A stretch of 42,202 nucleotides of DNA, from the NCBI GenBank assembly GCA_000432735.1, contig FR887824.1, positions 19,242 to 61,443 of the forward strand. The letters run 5' to 3'. A program made the translations under genes and the position numbers. Each line of letters opens with the position of its first letter. The stretch's first letter is position 1. This document shows positions 34,305-42,202 of this stretch, in pieces. Below the pieces are notes generated by a model that was not told the DNA's origin, ran no database searches, and saw only the letters and a program-made list of their open reading frames with translations. The DNA is from Bacteroides sp. CAG:443 (GTDB lineage: Bacteria; Bacteroidota; Bacteroidia; Bacteroidales; Bacteroidaceae).

Positions 34305-35390
34305 ATGAATGCTTTAAACAATGTGATTGCTCATTTTCCGGAAGTGAGAGAAATCGTTCAAATCAAACCTTTGACTTCCGGATTGATCAACCAGACTTAT
34401 CTAGTGCAGACCAAAGATATATCGGCATCGGATTATATCTTACAGTGCATCAATCACCAAATCTTTACAGATGTAGATATGCTTCAGTACCATATAGAAG
34501 CTGTTACCTCACATATCCGGCAGAAACTGGAAGAAGCTCACGAAGACGATATTGACCGTAAGGTGCTCCGTTTTGTTAAAGCGGATAACGGCAAGACATA
34601 TTATTTTGATGGGGAAAAATATTGGCGTATGTCAGTGTTTATTCCCGGTTCACAGACGCTCGATGTGGTTACTCCGGAATCGTCATACCTTGTCGGACTG
34701 AAGTTTGGTGAGTTTGAAGCCATGCTGGCAGATATGACCGAATCGTTGGGAGAAACCATTCCCGACTTCCATAACATGGAGTTCCGTTTGCAGCAGTTAC
34801 GTGAGGCAGTACAGCAAGATGCGGCCGGACGACTGGAAAAGGTACAGGGACTGGTGGCAGATATAGAAAAAGATGCCGAAGAAATGTGCTGTGCGGAACG
34901 TTTGTATCGGGAGGGTAAGTTGCCGAAACGCATTTGCCATTGCGATACGAAGGTAAGCAACATGCTGTTCGATGAGCAGGGAAAAGTACTTTGCGTTATC
35001 GATCTGGATACGGTAATGCCTAGTTTTGTCTTTTCCGATTTTGGCGATTTCCTTCGTTCGGCAGCCAATACGGCTCCAGAAGACGAACCGGATTTAAGCA
35101 AAATACATTTCAGATTCGATATTTTTCAGGCTTTTGCCAAAGGATATATTGAATCAGCCAGAAGTTTTCTGACACCTGTTGAAATAGAGTTGTTACCTTA
35201 TGCCGTAACCTTGTTCCCGTACATGCAGGCGGTACGTTTTCTGGCCGATTATATCAACGGCGATACCTATTATCAGATAAAATACGCCGAACATAATTAT
35301 GTACGTACATTGGCACAATATACATTGTATCAGGAAACAAGACGTGTTATGCCAGAGATGAAGGCATATATTGCATCTTTGATGAAGTAA
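34305..35390 (+). CDS. Sugar kinase of the aminoglycoside phosphotransferase fold (N-acetylhexosamine 1-kinase-like)
   Basis: This 361-residue cytoplasmic kinase has the aminoglycoside phosphotransferase fold. The catalytic loop HCDTKVSN gives H212, D214 (likely base) and N219, and the metal-binding VIDLDT gives D233 and D235. The N-terminal lobe begins with the nucleotide-loop-like PLTSGLINQTYLV. Relatives such as NahK phosphorylate N-acetylglucosamine or N-acetylgalactosamine at C1 with ATP. The upstream GH109-like protein and the phosphoglucosamine mutase two genes downstream make an amino sugar the likely substrate, but fucose- or homoserine-type kinases share the fold. Confidence 0.83.
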   Translation: MNALNNVIAHFPEVREIVQIKPLTSGLINQTYLVQTKDISASDYILQCINHQIFTDVDMLQYHIEAVTSHIRQKLEEAHEDDIDRKVLRFVKADNGKTYYFDGEKYWRMSVFIPGSQTLDVVTPESSYLVGLKFGEFEAMLADMTESLGETIPDFHNMEFRLQQLREAVQQDAAGRLEKVQGLVADIEKDAEEMCCAERLYREGKLPKRICHCDTKVSNMLFDEQGKVLCVIDLDTVMPSFVFSDFGDFLRSAANTAPEDEPDLSKIHFRFDIFQAFAKGYIESARSFLTPVEIELLPYAVTLFPYMQAVRFLADYINGDTYYQIKYAEHNYVRTLAQYTLYQETRRVMPEMKAYIASLMK

Positions 35391-35453
35391 TGTTTCTTGT
35401 CTTGATAAGGAGAATATAAGCTTGTGTTAAGGGCTGTTAATGCTTTGACTCGT

Positions 35454-35485
35454 TTTGAAATATATGAAGCATTTTGCTATTTTTG
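35454..35485 (+). promoter_or_regulatory. Consensus promoter of the DUF4827-like/glmM pair
   Basis: TTTG at 35454-35457, exactly 20 bases, then TATTTTTG at 35478-35485. Both elements are perfect. It fixes the start of the lipoprotein at 35499 rather than at a TTG at 35424. Confidence 0.75.
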
Positions 35486-35498
35486 CGGCGTAAATAAT

Positions 35499-36200
35499 AT
35501 GAAAATGAAAAAGATAAAACTGTTTTTTGCGGTAGTTTGTGTAGTGGCTTGCTGTTTGCAGAGTTGTGATAATAGCAAGACTTATGCTGAAATGAAAGAG
35601 GACGAAGCCGATGCGATTAACGCATGGATTCTGAGTCATAATTATCAGGTCATCAGCGAGAGAGATTTTTACAATCAGGATACAATCACAAATGAGAACC
35701 AGTTTGTGCTGTTCGAGGAGAGTGGGGTTTACATGAATATCGTACAGCCGGGAGAAGGTACTTCTAAGTTGGCAGACGGGTATTACGAAATGGCTTCCCG
35801 TTATTTTGAAATAGCAATGCAGAATCGTGACGGAATGTTTGCTGTTGGTGATACGCTTTCTGGGAATATGAATTTGCTTGATTATCCTGCGTATAGGGTT
35901 AATTCCAGTTGGAGTTTACCTCAGTATATGCTTTATCCGGAAGTCTATAAACTGACAATAAGTGGCTCTTCTTATTCTGCGGCGTTTACGGAAAGTTACC
36001 AGATGTATTCTATTTATAGTACGACTTCTGTACCTTCAGGATGGTTGATTCCGTTAAAATATGTAAAGCCGAGTCGTACTACTTCTTCAGAGAAAGTGGC
36101 ACGTGTACGTCTGATTGTTCCACATGGACAAGGAACCAGTCAGGCTTCTAAGTATGTATATCCTTGCTATTACGAGATAACTTATAATTTAGGTAAATAA
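35499..36200 (+). CDS. Lipoprotein of the DUF4827 type, possibly FKBP-like
   Basis: This 233-residue protein has a signal peptide and a lipobox ending in the cysteine of CLQSCDN. The mature part starts with a helical segment (YAEMKEDEADAINAWI) and continues with strands including GVYMNIVQPGEGTSKLADG and WLIPLKYVKPS. I associate this pattern with DUF4827 from memory; the strand order resembles FKBP-type peptidyl-prolyl isomerases, but isomerase activity is not shown by any motif. The last A of its stop codon is the first base of the next ATG (TAATG), so translation of glmM is coupled to it. Its role is unknown. Confidence 0.78.
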   Translation: MKMKKIKLFFAVVCVVACCLQSCDNSKTYAEMKEDEADAINAWILSHNYQVISERDFYNQDTITNENQFVLFEESGVYMNIVQPGEGTSKLADGYYEMASRYFEIAMQNRDGMFAVGDTLSGNMNLLDYPAYRVNSSWSLPQYMLYPEVYKLTISGSSYSAAFTESYQMYSIYSTTSVPSGWLIPLKYVKPSRTTSSEKVARVRLIVPHGQGTSQASKYVYPCYYEITYNLGK

Positions 36201-37588
36201 TGACACTGATTAAATCTATATCTGGCATCCGGGGGACTATCGGAGGAAAAGCGGGAGAAGGATTAAATCCGCTAGATATCGTAAAGTTTACTTCGGCTTA
36301 TGCCACGCTGATTCGTCGTACATCGACGGTTGGCAGCAACAAGATTGTTGTAGGACGTGATGCCCGTATTTCGGGTGAAATGGTGAAGAATGTAGTTTGT
36401 GGTACATTGATGGGAATGGGCTTCGATGTCATCAATATCGGTCTGGCCTCTACACCTACTACCGAACTTGCTGTGACAATGGCAGGCGCATGTGGTGGTA
36501 TCATTCTGACTGCAAGCCATAATCCGAAACAGTGGAACGCACTGAAATTATTGAATGAACACGGTGAGTTCTTGAACGCAGCCGAAGGTCAGGAAGTTCT
36601 TCGTATTGCTGAAGCTGAAGCGTTCGAATATGCAGACATCGACCATCTGGGTTCTTATACAGAAGATAATTCCTATAATGAAAAGCATATTGACAGTGTA
36701 CTGGCACTGAAACTGGTGGATGTAGAAGCAATCCGTCGTGCTAATTTCCATGTAGCAATAGATTGCGTAAACTCTGTTGGAGGAATCATATTGCCGCAGT
36801 TGCTTGAGCGTCTGGGTGTACAGCATGTCGAAAAGCTGTATTGTGAACCTACAGGAAATTTCCAGCATAATCCGGAACCTCTTGAAAAGAATCTGGGTGA
36901 TATCATGAACCTGATGAAAGAAGGTAAGGCAGATGTGGCTTTTGTGGTCGACCCGGATGTAGACCGTCTTGCCATGATTTGTGAAGATGGAACCATGTAC
37001 GGTGAGGAATATACACTGGTGACCGTTGCCGATTATGTACTGAAACATACACCGGGCAATACCGTATCTAACTTGAGTTCTACACGTGCTTTGCGTGATG
37101 TCACTCGTAAATATGGCATGCAGTACAACGCAGCTGCTGTAGGAGAGGTAAATGTGGTTACCAAAATGAAAGAAACAAATGCCGTTATTGGCGGTGAAGG
37201 AAACGGTGGAGTAATCTATCCGGAGTCACACTATGGACGTGACGCGCTGGTAGGTATTGCTCTTTTCCTGAGTCATCTGGCACACGAAGGCAAGAAAGTT
37301 TCCGAACTTCGTGCTTCTTATCCTAACTATTTCATCGCAAAGAACCGTATCGACCTGACTCCTCAGACAGATGTAGATGCTATTCTGGCTAAAGTGAAAG
37401 AAATGTATAAGAATGAAGAGATAAACGATATCGACGGTGTGAAGATTGATTTTCCTGATGAATGGGTTCATCTGCGGAAGAGCAATACCGAACCGATTAT
37501 CCGTGTATACTCTGAAGCCGCTACCATGGAGGCTGCCGACGAACTGGGTAAGCAAATCATGGACATCGTTTATAGTTTGGCTAAATAA
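36200..37588 (+). CDS. glmM: Phosphoglucosamine mutase-like phosphohexomutase
   Basis: This 462-residue enzyme should interconvert glucosamine 6-phosphate and glucosamine 1-phosphate on the way to UDP-GlcNAc for cell-wall and lipopolysaccharide synthesis. The catalytic serine is S106 in TASHNP. The metal-binding loop is VDPDVDRL, the sugar-binding loop is GGEGNGG, and the phosphate-binding loop is RKSNTEPIIRVY. The start overlaps the stop of the previous gene by one base. A phosphomannomutase or phosphoglucomutase role is hard to exclude by eye, so the symbol is a probable rather than certain call. Confidence 0.88.
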   Translation: MTLIKSISGIRGTIGGKAGEGLNPLDIVKFTSAYATLIRRTSTVGSNKIVVGRDARISGEMVKNVVCGTLMGMGFDVINIGLASTPTTELAVTMAGACGGIILTASHNPKQWNALKLLNEHGEFLNAAEGQEVLRIAEAEAFEYADIDHLGSYTEDNSYNEKHIDSVLALKLVDVEAIRRANFHVAIDCVNSVGGIILPQLLERLGVQHVEKLYCEPTGNFQHNPEPLEKNLGDIMNLMKEGKADVAFVVDPDVDRLAMICEDGTMYGEEYTLVTVADYVLKHTPGNTVSNLSSTRALRDVTRKYGMQYNAAAVGEVNVVTKMKETNAVIGGEGNGGVIYPESHYGRDALVGIALFLSHLAHEGKKVSELRASYPNYFIAKNRIDLTPQTDVDAILAKVKEMYKNEEINDIDGVKIDFPDEWVHLRKSNTEPIIRVYSEAATMEAADELGKQIMDIVYSLAK

Positions 37589-37607
37589 AATTCAATAGAA
37601 TATGTGG

Positions 37608-37645
37608 AATAAGTGTGCTGCCTTGAGGTAGCACACTTATTTTTT
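37608..37645 (+). terminator. Rho-independent terminator after glmM
   Basis: Twelve-base perfect arms (37608-37619 and 37630-37641) enclose a ten-base loop, and the stem runs into TTTTTT on the plus strand. It also separates glmM from the convergent AraC-type gene, which ends eight bases further on. Confidence 0.9.
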
Positions 37646-37652
37646 ATGCTTT

Positions 37653-38579
37653 TTAGTCTTTCACTCTCATCACTTCGTTGTCTGTTTTTGTCTTCTTTTT
37701 AAACTCACTGGGCGAAATGCCACAACATCTTTTAAAAAATCTGCAGAAGGAAGCCTGATCAGAAAAACAGAGTAACTCTGCAATGTTTTGTATCGACTGG
37801 TTAGGGTTTTGTAAATAAGCCTTTGCCTCTATGATCAGATATTCATCTATGATTTGTCCCGCCGATTTATCATAAACTCTTCTTGTTTGGGCCGAAAGTG
37901 CATCCGATGAAACGCACAGCTGGTTGGCATACCATTTTACTTCATGATGGTGGCGGCAGTTTGTACGTACCAAGTGCACGAAGTGTGAGAGAATATCGCT
38001 CCATAGCTGTTGCTCGTCTACTACTTCATTTTTATACACTTCGAAAACAGCATTCCATATTTCGAGCTGAAGCGTACGCAGCATGTTTTCCATGACTTCA
38101 TAACGGAAGTGATATTCCGGTTGCTTGATGATAGCCGTCAGTAAATGCAGACCGAGAATAATCCGTTGTACAGTTTCTTCGTTGAGTGGGGCGAAAGGTT
38201 TTTGCGCATATTGGTAGATGAGCCCTCCAAACTTGGAACGGATACTTTCCGATACTTTTATAAAGAAACTTTGCTCCGTAGTAACGAAATACCCTTCAAA
38301 GTCCTTGCTGGTTTTTATCTTTTTCCATGGGTAGATAAGGATGAAATCGATATGTGCCGGAGCTTGGATTTCAATATAATCTCCGTTTATCTGAAAATTT
38401 AGTTTACCTTTTGAAATAAAGAGGAAAGTTGGATGTGATTCTTTCAGCAAGTCCGAGCGGAGCACATCTTCTCCTTGTGCTTTGAATATGGTCATTTTAT
38501 CGTTTGCCGCTAGTTCCTCAACTTGTCCGTTTGCTATAGCTTTGTCGTTAATCCATTGAATGATAATGTTTTCTTTCAT
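37653..38579 (-). CDS. AraC-family transcriptional regulator
   Basis: This 308-residue regulator has an N-terminal half (about 1-130) that looks like a ligand-binding cupin-type domain (KGKLNFQINGDYIEIQAPAH). The C-terminal 100 residues carry the two helix-turn-helix motifs of AraC: KWYANQLCVSSDALSAQTRR and the segment IAELLCFSDQASFCRFFKRC followed by GISPSEFKKK. It is divergent from an RND efflux operon, with 196 bp between, and is likely its regulator. Paired direct repeats with the spacing expected for an AraC monomer pair lie in the gap. A clear promoter of its own was not found. The inducer is unknown. Confidence 0.93.
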   Translation of the reverse strand: MKENIIIQWINDKAIANGQVEELAANDKMTIFKAQGEDVLRSDLLKESHPTFLFISKGKLNFQINGDYIEIQAPAHIDFILIYPWKKIKTSKDFEGYFVTTEQSFFIKVSESIRSKFGGLIYQYAQKPFAPLNEETVQRIILGLHLLTAIIKQPEYHFRYEVMENMLRTLQLEIWNAVFEVYKNEVVDEQQLWSDILSHFVHLVRTNCRHHHEVKWYANQLCVSSDALSAQTRRVYDKSAGQIIDEYLIIEAKAYLQNPNQSIQNIAELLCFSDQASFCRFFKRCCGISPSEFKKKTKTDNEVMRVKD

Positions 38580-38680
38580 CGTGTTGAATATTTTGTAGGC
38601 AATAAATGTAGGAATATATTTCCATCGTAGAAAGCGCTTTTACGTGTTTTATGTTTTGTAAACAGAAAAATTCCTAAACG

Positions 38681-38718
38681 TCGGTTTGAGGCAAGTATCT
38701 TTCGGTTTAAGACAAATA
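38681..38718 (+). promoter_or_regulatory. Candidate AraC-type operator and weak promoter of the RND efflux operon
   Basis: Two direct repeats, TCGGTTTGAGGCAAGTA (38681-38697) and TCGGTTTAAGACAAATA (38702-38718), match at 14 of 17 positions and start 21 bp apart. A weak -7 box, TAACTTTA (38738-38745), lies so that the second repeat overlaps the -33 position, which has no TTTG. This is the standard layout for an activator that contacts polymerase. Confidence 0.62.
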
Positions 38719-38775
38719 AATTGCTGATACAGCCTTTTAACTTTACGCCGAAATTTAATTAAAAAAGGAAAGGAA

Positions 38776-39896
38776 ATGAATAGATTGTTTTTACCGATGA
38801 GTTTCGCTTCTTTCTCTTTGGCACTGCTTTTTACAGCATGCAGTCAGTCGACAGGACAGCAAGGAGGAGGTGAATACAAGCTGATAACAGTAGAAAAAAC
38901 AGACCAGACGCTGACCAGTGCTTATACGGCAGTCATCAAGGGCAGGCAAAGTGTAGAAATACGTCCGCAGGTAAGTGGTACTCTTACGGATATTTGTGTG
39001 AATGAAGGAGCTAAGGTTCATAAAGGACAGACCTTATTCATTATCGATCAGGTTCCTTATCAGGCAGCCTTACAGACGGCATTAGCAAATGTGAAGAGTG
39101 CGGAAGCTGCCGTTGCTACGGCCCGACTTACAGCAGACAGTAAGGAAGAATTATTCCGGGAACATGTTGTTTCCGATTTCGACCGTCAGACGGCGCGCAA
39201 CTCCTTGCTGGAGGCAGAAGCTACGCTGGCACAGGCAAAAGCCGAAGAGGTGAATGCCAGGAACAACCTTTCGTATACCGTAATCAAAAGTCCGGTCGAC
39301 GGGGTGGCTGGCATGTCGTCCTATCGTGTAGGAGCGTTGGTTAACTCTTCTATTACTACTCCCTTGCTGACGGTTTCGGACGACGAAGAGATATATGTTT
39401 ATTTTTCCATGACGAACAGCAGATTCTTTCGCTTGTCCGTCAGTATGGTACCATGGATAAGGCTCTGGCAGGAATGCCTGAGGTGGAACTTCGCCTGAGT
39501 GACGGACAAATGTACGGGCATAAGGGAAAAATTGATGCCATCAGTGGTACGACCGATACGGAAACGGGAGCGATTACCCTGCGTGCTGTTTTCCCGAATC
39601 CTGAAAGAATGCTCCGAAATGGAAGTACAGCGACGCTTATCTTCCCTTACGTGAAAAAAGATGTGTTTGTCATTCCTCAGGAAGCTACATTCGAGATACA
39701 AGATAAAGTATATGTCTATAAAGTGAATAAAGAGGGTAAGGCAGAGTCGGCACAGGTTACAGTGTTCCCGCAAAACAACGGAACAGAGTATGTTGTAGAA
39801 AGTGGCTTACAGCAAGGTGAAACGATTGTTGCCGAAGGAGCCGGACTGATTCAGGAAAATACGCAGGTGACGGCTGCTTCACCGGAAAAAGAGTAA
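38776..39896 (+). pseudogene. RND efflux periplasmic adaptor (MexA/AcrA type), broken by a one-base frameshift
   Basis: This gene encodes the periplasmic adaptor that links an RND pump to its outer-membrane channel. The first frame (38776-39498) has a lipobox (LLFTACSQ), the biotinyl-lipoyl-like domain (VEIRPQVSGTLTDICVNEGA) and the coiled-coil hairpin, and reads correctly to IYVYFSM, then turns to unrelated sequence. The second frame continues the family sequence through KALAGMPEVELRLSDG to the stop at 39896. Adding a single G next to 39414 (ACG AAC to ACG GAA C) restores one open frame, with MTEQQILSLVRQYGTMDKAL at the join. So the gene is a recent one-base deletion mutant, or the base is an assembly error. 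The rest is well preserved and the pump gene follows after 15 bp. Confidence 0.88.
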
Positions 39897-39911
39897 GGAA
39901 AGGAGGGTATT

Positions 39912-42202
39912 ATGAAACTAAATACATTTATAGACCGTCCCATCTTGTCGTGTGTGATTTCTGTGCTCATCTTGATGCTGGGAATCATTGGACTGACTAA
40001 TTTGCCGATGGAGCAGTATCCAGACATTGCTCCGCCTACCATTATGGTTTCGGCAACTTATACCGGAGCTAACGCGGAAACAGTTCAGAAGAGTGTGATT
40101 GCTCCATTGGAGGAAGCGATTAATGGTGTAGAGAATATGACTTATATGACGTCTACTGCTACCAATAACGGGTCGGCTTCCATTACCGTTTACTTTGCGC
40201 AGGGAACCGATCCGGATATGGCGACCATCAATACGAAAAACAGGGTGTCGGAAGCTGAAGGACTTCTGCCTGCCGAAGTTACCAAGGTTGGTGTTACAGT
40301 CGAAAAGCGTCAGAACAGTATGGTCAAGATTCTGGCACTTTACAGTGAAGACGACAGTTATGACCAGAACTTTATCAATAATTATTTTAAGATAAACGTT
40401 GAGCCTCGGTTGTCACGTATCACCGGTGTAGGTAACGTGAATGTGATGGGTGGAGATTATGCGATGCGTATCTGGATGAACCCGCAGGTCATGGCACAAT
40501 ATGGACTGGTGCCCAATGATGTGACCTCACTGCTGGATGAACAGAATATCGAGGCGGCTACCGGAACCTTGGGCGAAGATTCAGAAAACACTTTCCAATA
40601 CACATTGAAGTATCGCGGACGTTATGAAACGGAAAAGGAGTTTGGCAACATGGTAATCAAGGCACTTCCGTCGGGCGAGGTACTTCGCCTGAAAGATATT
40701 GCACGGATTGAACTGGGAGCACAGACTTACAGCTATAACAGTCAGATAGCAGGACATCCGGGAGCTACCTGTATGATTGCCCAGACAGCCGGATCGAATG
40801 CCAATGAAATAGTGAAAGAAGTAGATAAACTGGTAGAGGAAATTTCGAAGGACCTGCCGAAAGGTCTGGTACTTACTGACTTGATGAGTACGAAAGACTT
40901 TCTTGATGCTTCTATCCACGAAGTGGTAAAGACGCTTATAGAGGCCATCATCTTGGTGATTCTGGTTGTTTATTTCTTCTTGCAAAGTGTTCGTTCTACC
41001 ATTATTCCGTCGGTGTCTATCATCGTGTCCTTGGTGGGTACATTCGCCTTTCTCTATGTAGCTGGATTCAGCTTGAACTTGCTTACGCTTTTTGCGCTGG
41101 TACTGGTCATCGGTACGGTGGTCGATGATGCTATCGTCGTGGTAGAAGCGGTGCAGGCAAAGTTCGATGAAGGGTATCGTTCACCTTACAAGGCAACTCT
41201 GGCAGCGATGGACGGCATTTCAGCAGCTATCGTGACTACTTCGCTGGTTTTTATGGCCGTGTTCATTCCTACCTCTTTCATGGGAGGAACCAGTGGTATT
41301 TTCTATACCCAGTTCGGACTTACCATGGCGGTGGCTGTCGGTATATCTGCCATCAATGCCCTGACACTGAGTCCTGCTTTGTGTGCTCTGATCATGACAC
41401 CGCACATGGATAAGCAGACGGGGAAAAAACTGAGTTTTTCAAGTCGTTTTCATCATGCTTTCGAGGCCTCTTTCAACCGCCTGGTGTTGAAATACAAAAA
41501 TGGAGTTTCGTTTTTCCTGCATCGCCGATGGCTGGCATGGATCGCATTGGTCGCAGCTTGTGTATTGCTGGTGTTCTTTCTTCGTACGACGAAGACGGGA
41601 CTGGTACCCGATGAGGATATGGGAACAGTGTTTGTCAATGTAACTACCCCACCGGGAAGCAGTCTTGCCCAGACGAAAAAGGCGATGGAGCAGATAGATG
41701 AGCGTATCCGGAAGATTCCTCAAATCGAGCTTTATAGTAATGTGAGTGGATATAGTATGATGGGAGGACAAGCCGCCTCGGGAGGTATGCTGATCATCAA
41801 GCTGAAACATTGGGACGAACGTACCAATCCGGAAGATGATATCAATGCCGTACTGGCTCAGATTTATGCACGTACGGCAGATATAAAGTCGGCTAAGCTC
41901 TTTGCTTTTGCACAGCCTACCATTCCCGGATATGGTATGGGTAGCGGTTTCGAACTTTATGTACAGGACCGTGCCGGAGGGGATGTGAATACCTTGCAGA
42001 AATATTGTCAGAATTTTATTGCGGCTTTAAACCAGCGTCCTGAAATATCGATGGCTTATACCACTTTCGATACCAAGTTCCCGCAGTACATGGTAGAAGT
42101 AGATGCGGCAAAATGTAAGCGGGCCGACATCAAGGTTTCCGATGTACTGAGTGTACTTTCGGGTTTCATTGGCGGTAACTATTCTTCCAACCTGAACCGC
42201 TT
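39912..42202 (+). CDS. RND multidrug efflux transporter, HAE1 family (incomplete at the window end)
   Basis: The first 763 codons are present; the normal length is about 1040-1060, so roughly a quarter is missing. It is the proton-driven inner-membrane pump of a tripartite efflux system. Typical starts and motifs are seen: FIDRPILSCVISVLI, PMEQYPDIAPP, the GEDSENTFQYTLKYRGRYET porter segment, and the proton-relay pair D405-D406 in VVDDAIVVVE, followed by the TTSLVFMAVFIPTSFMGG helix. A strong AGGAGG Shine-Dalgarno sequence lies nine bases before the ATG. This is uncommon in Bacteroidota, where ribosome sites are usually weak. It probably shares a transcript with the adaptor upstream. Confidence 0.95.
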   Translation, partial: MKLNTFIDRPILSCVISVLILMLGIIGLTNLPMEQYPDIAPPTIMVSATYTGANAETVQKSVIAPLEEAINGVENMTYMTSTATNNGSASITVYFAQGTDPDMATINTKNRVSEAEGLLPAEVTKVGVTVEKRQNSMVKILALYSEDDSYDQNFINNYFKINVEPRLSRITGVGNVNVMGGDYAMRIWMNPQVMAQYGLVPNDVTSLLDEQNIEAATGTLGEDSENTFQYTLKYRGRYETEKEFGNMVIKALPSGEVLRLKDIARIELGAQTYSYNSQIAGHPGATCMIAQTAGSNANEIVKEVDKLVEEISKDLPKGLVLTDLMSTKDFLDASIHEVVKTLIEAIILVILVVYFFLQSVRSTIIPSVSIIVSLVGTFAFLYVAGFSLNLLTLFALVLVIGTVVDDAIVVVEAVQAKFDEGYRSPYKATLAAMDGISAAIVTTSLVFMAVFIPTSFMGGTSGIFYTQFGLTMAVAVGISAINALTLSPALCALIMTPHMDKQTGKKLSFSSRFHHAFEASFNRLVLKYKNGVSFFLHRRWLAWIALVAACVLLVFFLRTTKTGLVPDEDMGTVFVNVTTPPGSSLAQTKKAMEQIDERIRKIPQIELYSNVSGYSMMGGQAASGGMLIIKLKHWDERTNPEDDINAVLAQIYARTADIKSAKLFAFAQPTIPGYGMGSGFELYVQDRAGGDVNTLQKYCQNFIAALNQRPEISMAYTTFDTKFPQYMVEVDAAKCKRADIKVSDVLSVLSGFIGGNYSSNLNR

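Noticed and set aside
38631..38640. Perfect palindrome AAAGCGCTTT near the AraC gene
   Set aside because: Ten bases of simple palindrome occur by chance; no second copy or promoter element relates to it.
1..42202. Search for tRNA, rRNA, CRISPR arrays, insertion sequences and prophage genes
   Set aside because: No regular repeat-spacer pattern, transposase, phage or RNA-gene pattern was seen by eye; a tool could still find a short RNA gene.

Overview
The window looks like chromosomal DNA of a gut Bacteroidales bacterium, most likely Bacteroides or Phocaeicola. The evidence is SusC/SusD pairs, a hybrid two-component regulator, a NigD-like lipoprotein, a short RpoD of the Bacteroidota type, and promoters that fit the Bacteroidota pattern TTTG-N19-21-TAnnTTTG. 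I could not run a search, so the genus is an inference. Apart from the frameshift described below, the coding content looks normal. I see no rRNA, tRNA, insertion sequence, CRISPR array or prophage.

Left end (1-3627): a secreted zinc metalloprotease gene lies upstream of a SusC-like receptor gene that runs off the window, both on the minus strand. They are followed by an intergenic stretch with a large inverted repeat and a strong terminator.

Glucan locus (3628-17500, minus strand): the transcription order is hybrid two-component system, terminator, then GH16 glucanase, SusC, SusD-like, IPT/PKD surface glycan-binding lipoprotein and GH3 beta-glucosidase. Spacings are 16-37 bp and one terminator closes the operon. 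The order matches loci known for mixed-linkage beta-glucan or laminarin. A pair of direct repeats 21 bp apart before the GH16 gene is a good candidate for the regulator's binding site.

Middle (17500-26100): an HxlR regulator is divergent from a DJ-1/PfpI protein, with TTAC...GTAA palindromes between them. Next come a C11 (clostripain-type) peptidase lipoprotein with a small secreted protein, the primary sigma factor RpoD, and DNA polymerase IV. DNA polymerase IV is divergent from a tsaC-clc-fmt cluster. The dinB and tsaC promoters interlock.

Right part (26100-37650): a NigD-like lipoprotein; an ECF sigma factor overlapping the gene of an anti-sigma-like protein that has one inner-membrane helix and an outer-membrane barrel domain; rpe-comEC-nrnA; then a GH109-like oxidoreductase lipoprotein, an N-acetylhexosamine-kinase-like protein, a DUF4827-like lipoprotein and a phosphoglucosamine mutase. 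The last group suggests amino-sugar salvage.

Right end (37650-42202): an AraC-type regulator is divergent from an RND efflux operon. The adaptor gene carries a one-base deletion frameshift and the pump gene runs off the window. Two AraC-type direct repeats 21 bp apart sit at the expected -33 region of the pump operon. The most unusual items are the dual-membrane anti-sigma protein, the broken adaptor and the regulatory repeats. I found no system that I can claim as wholly undescribed.
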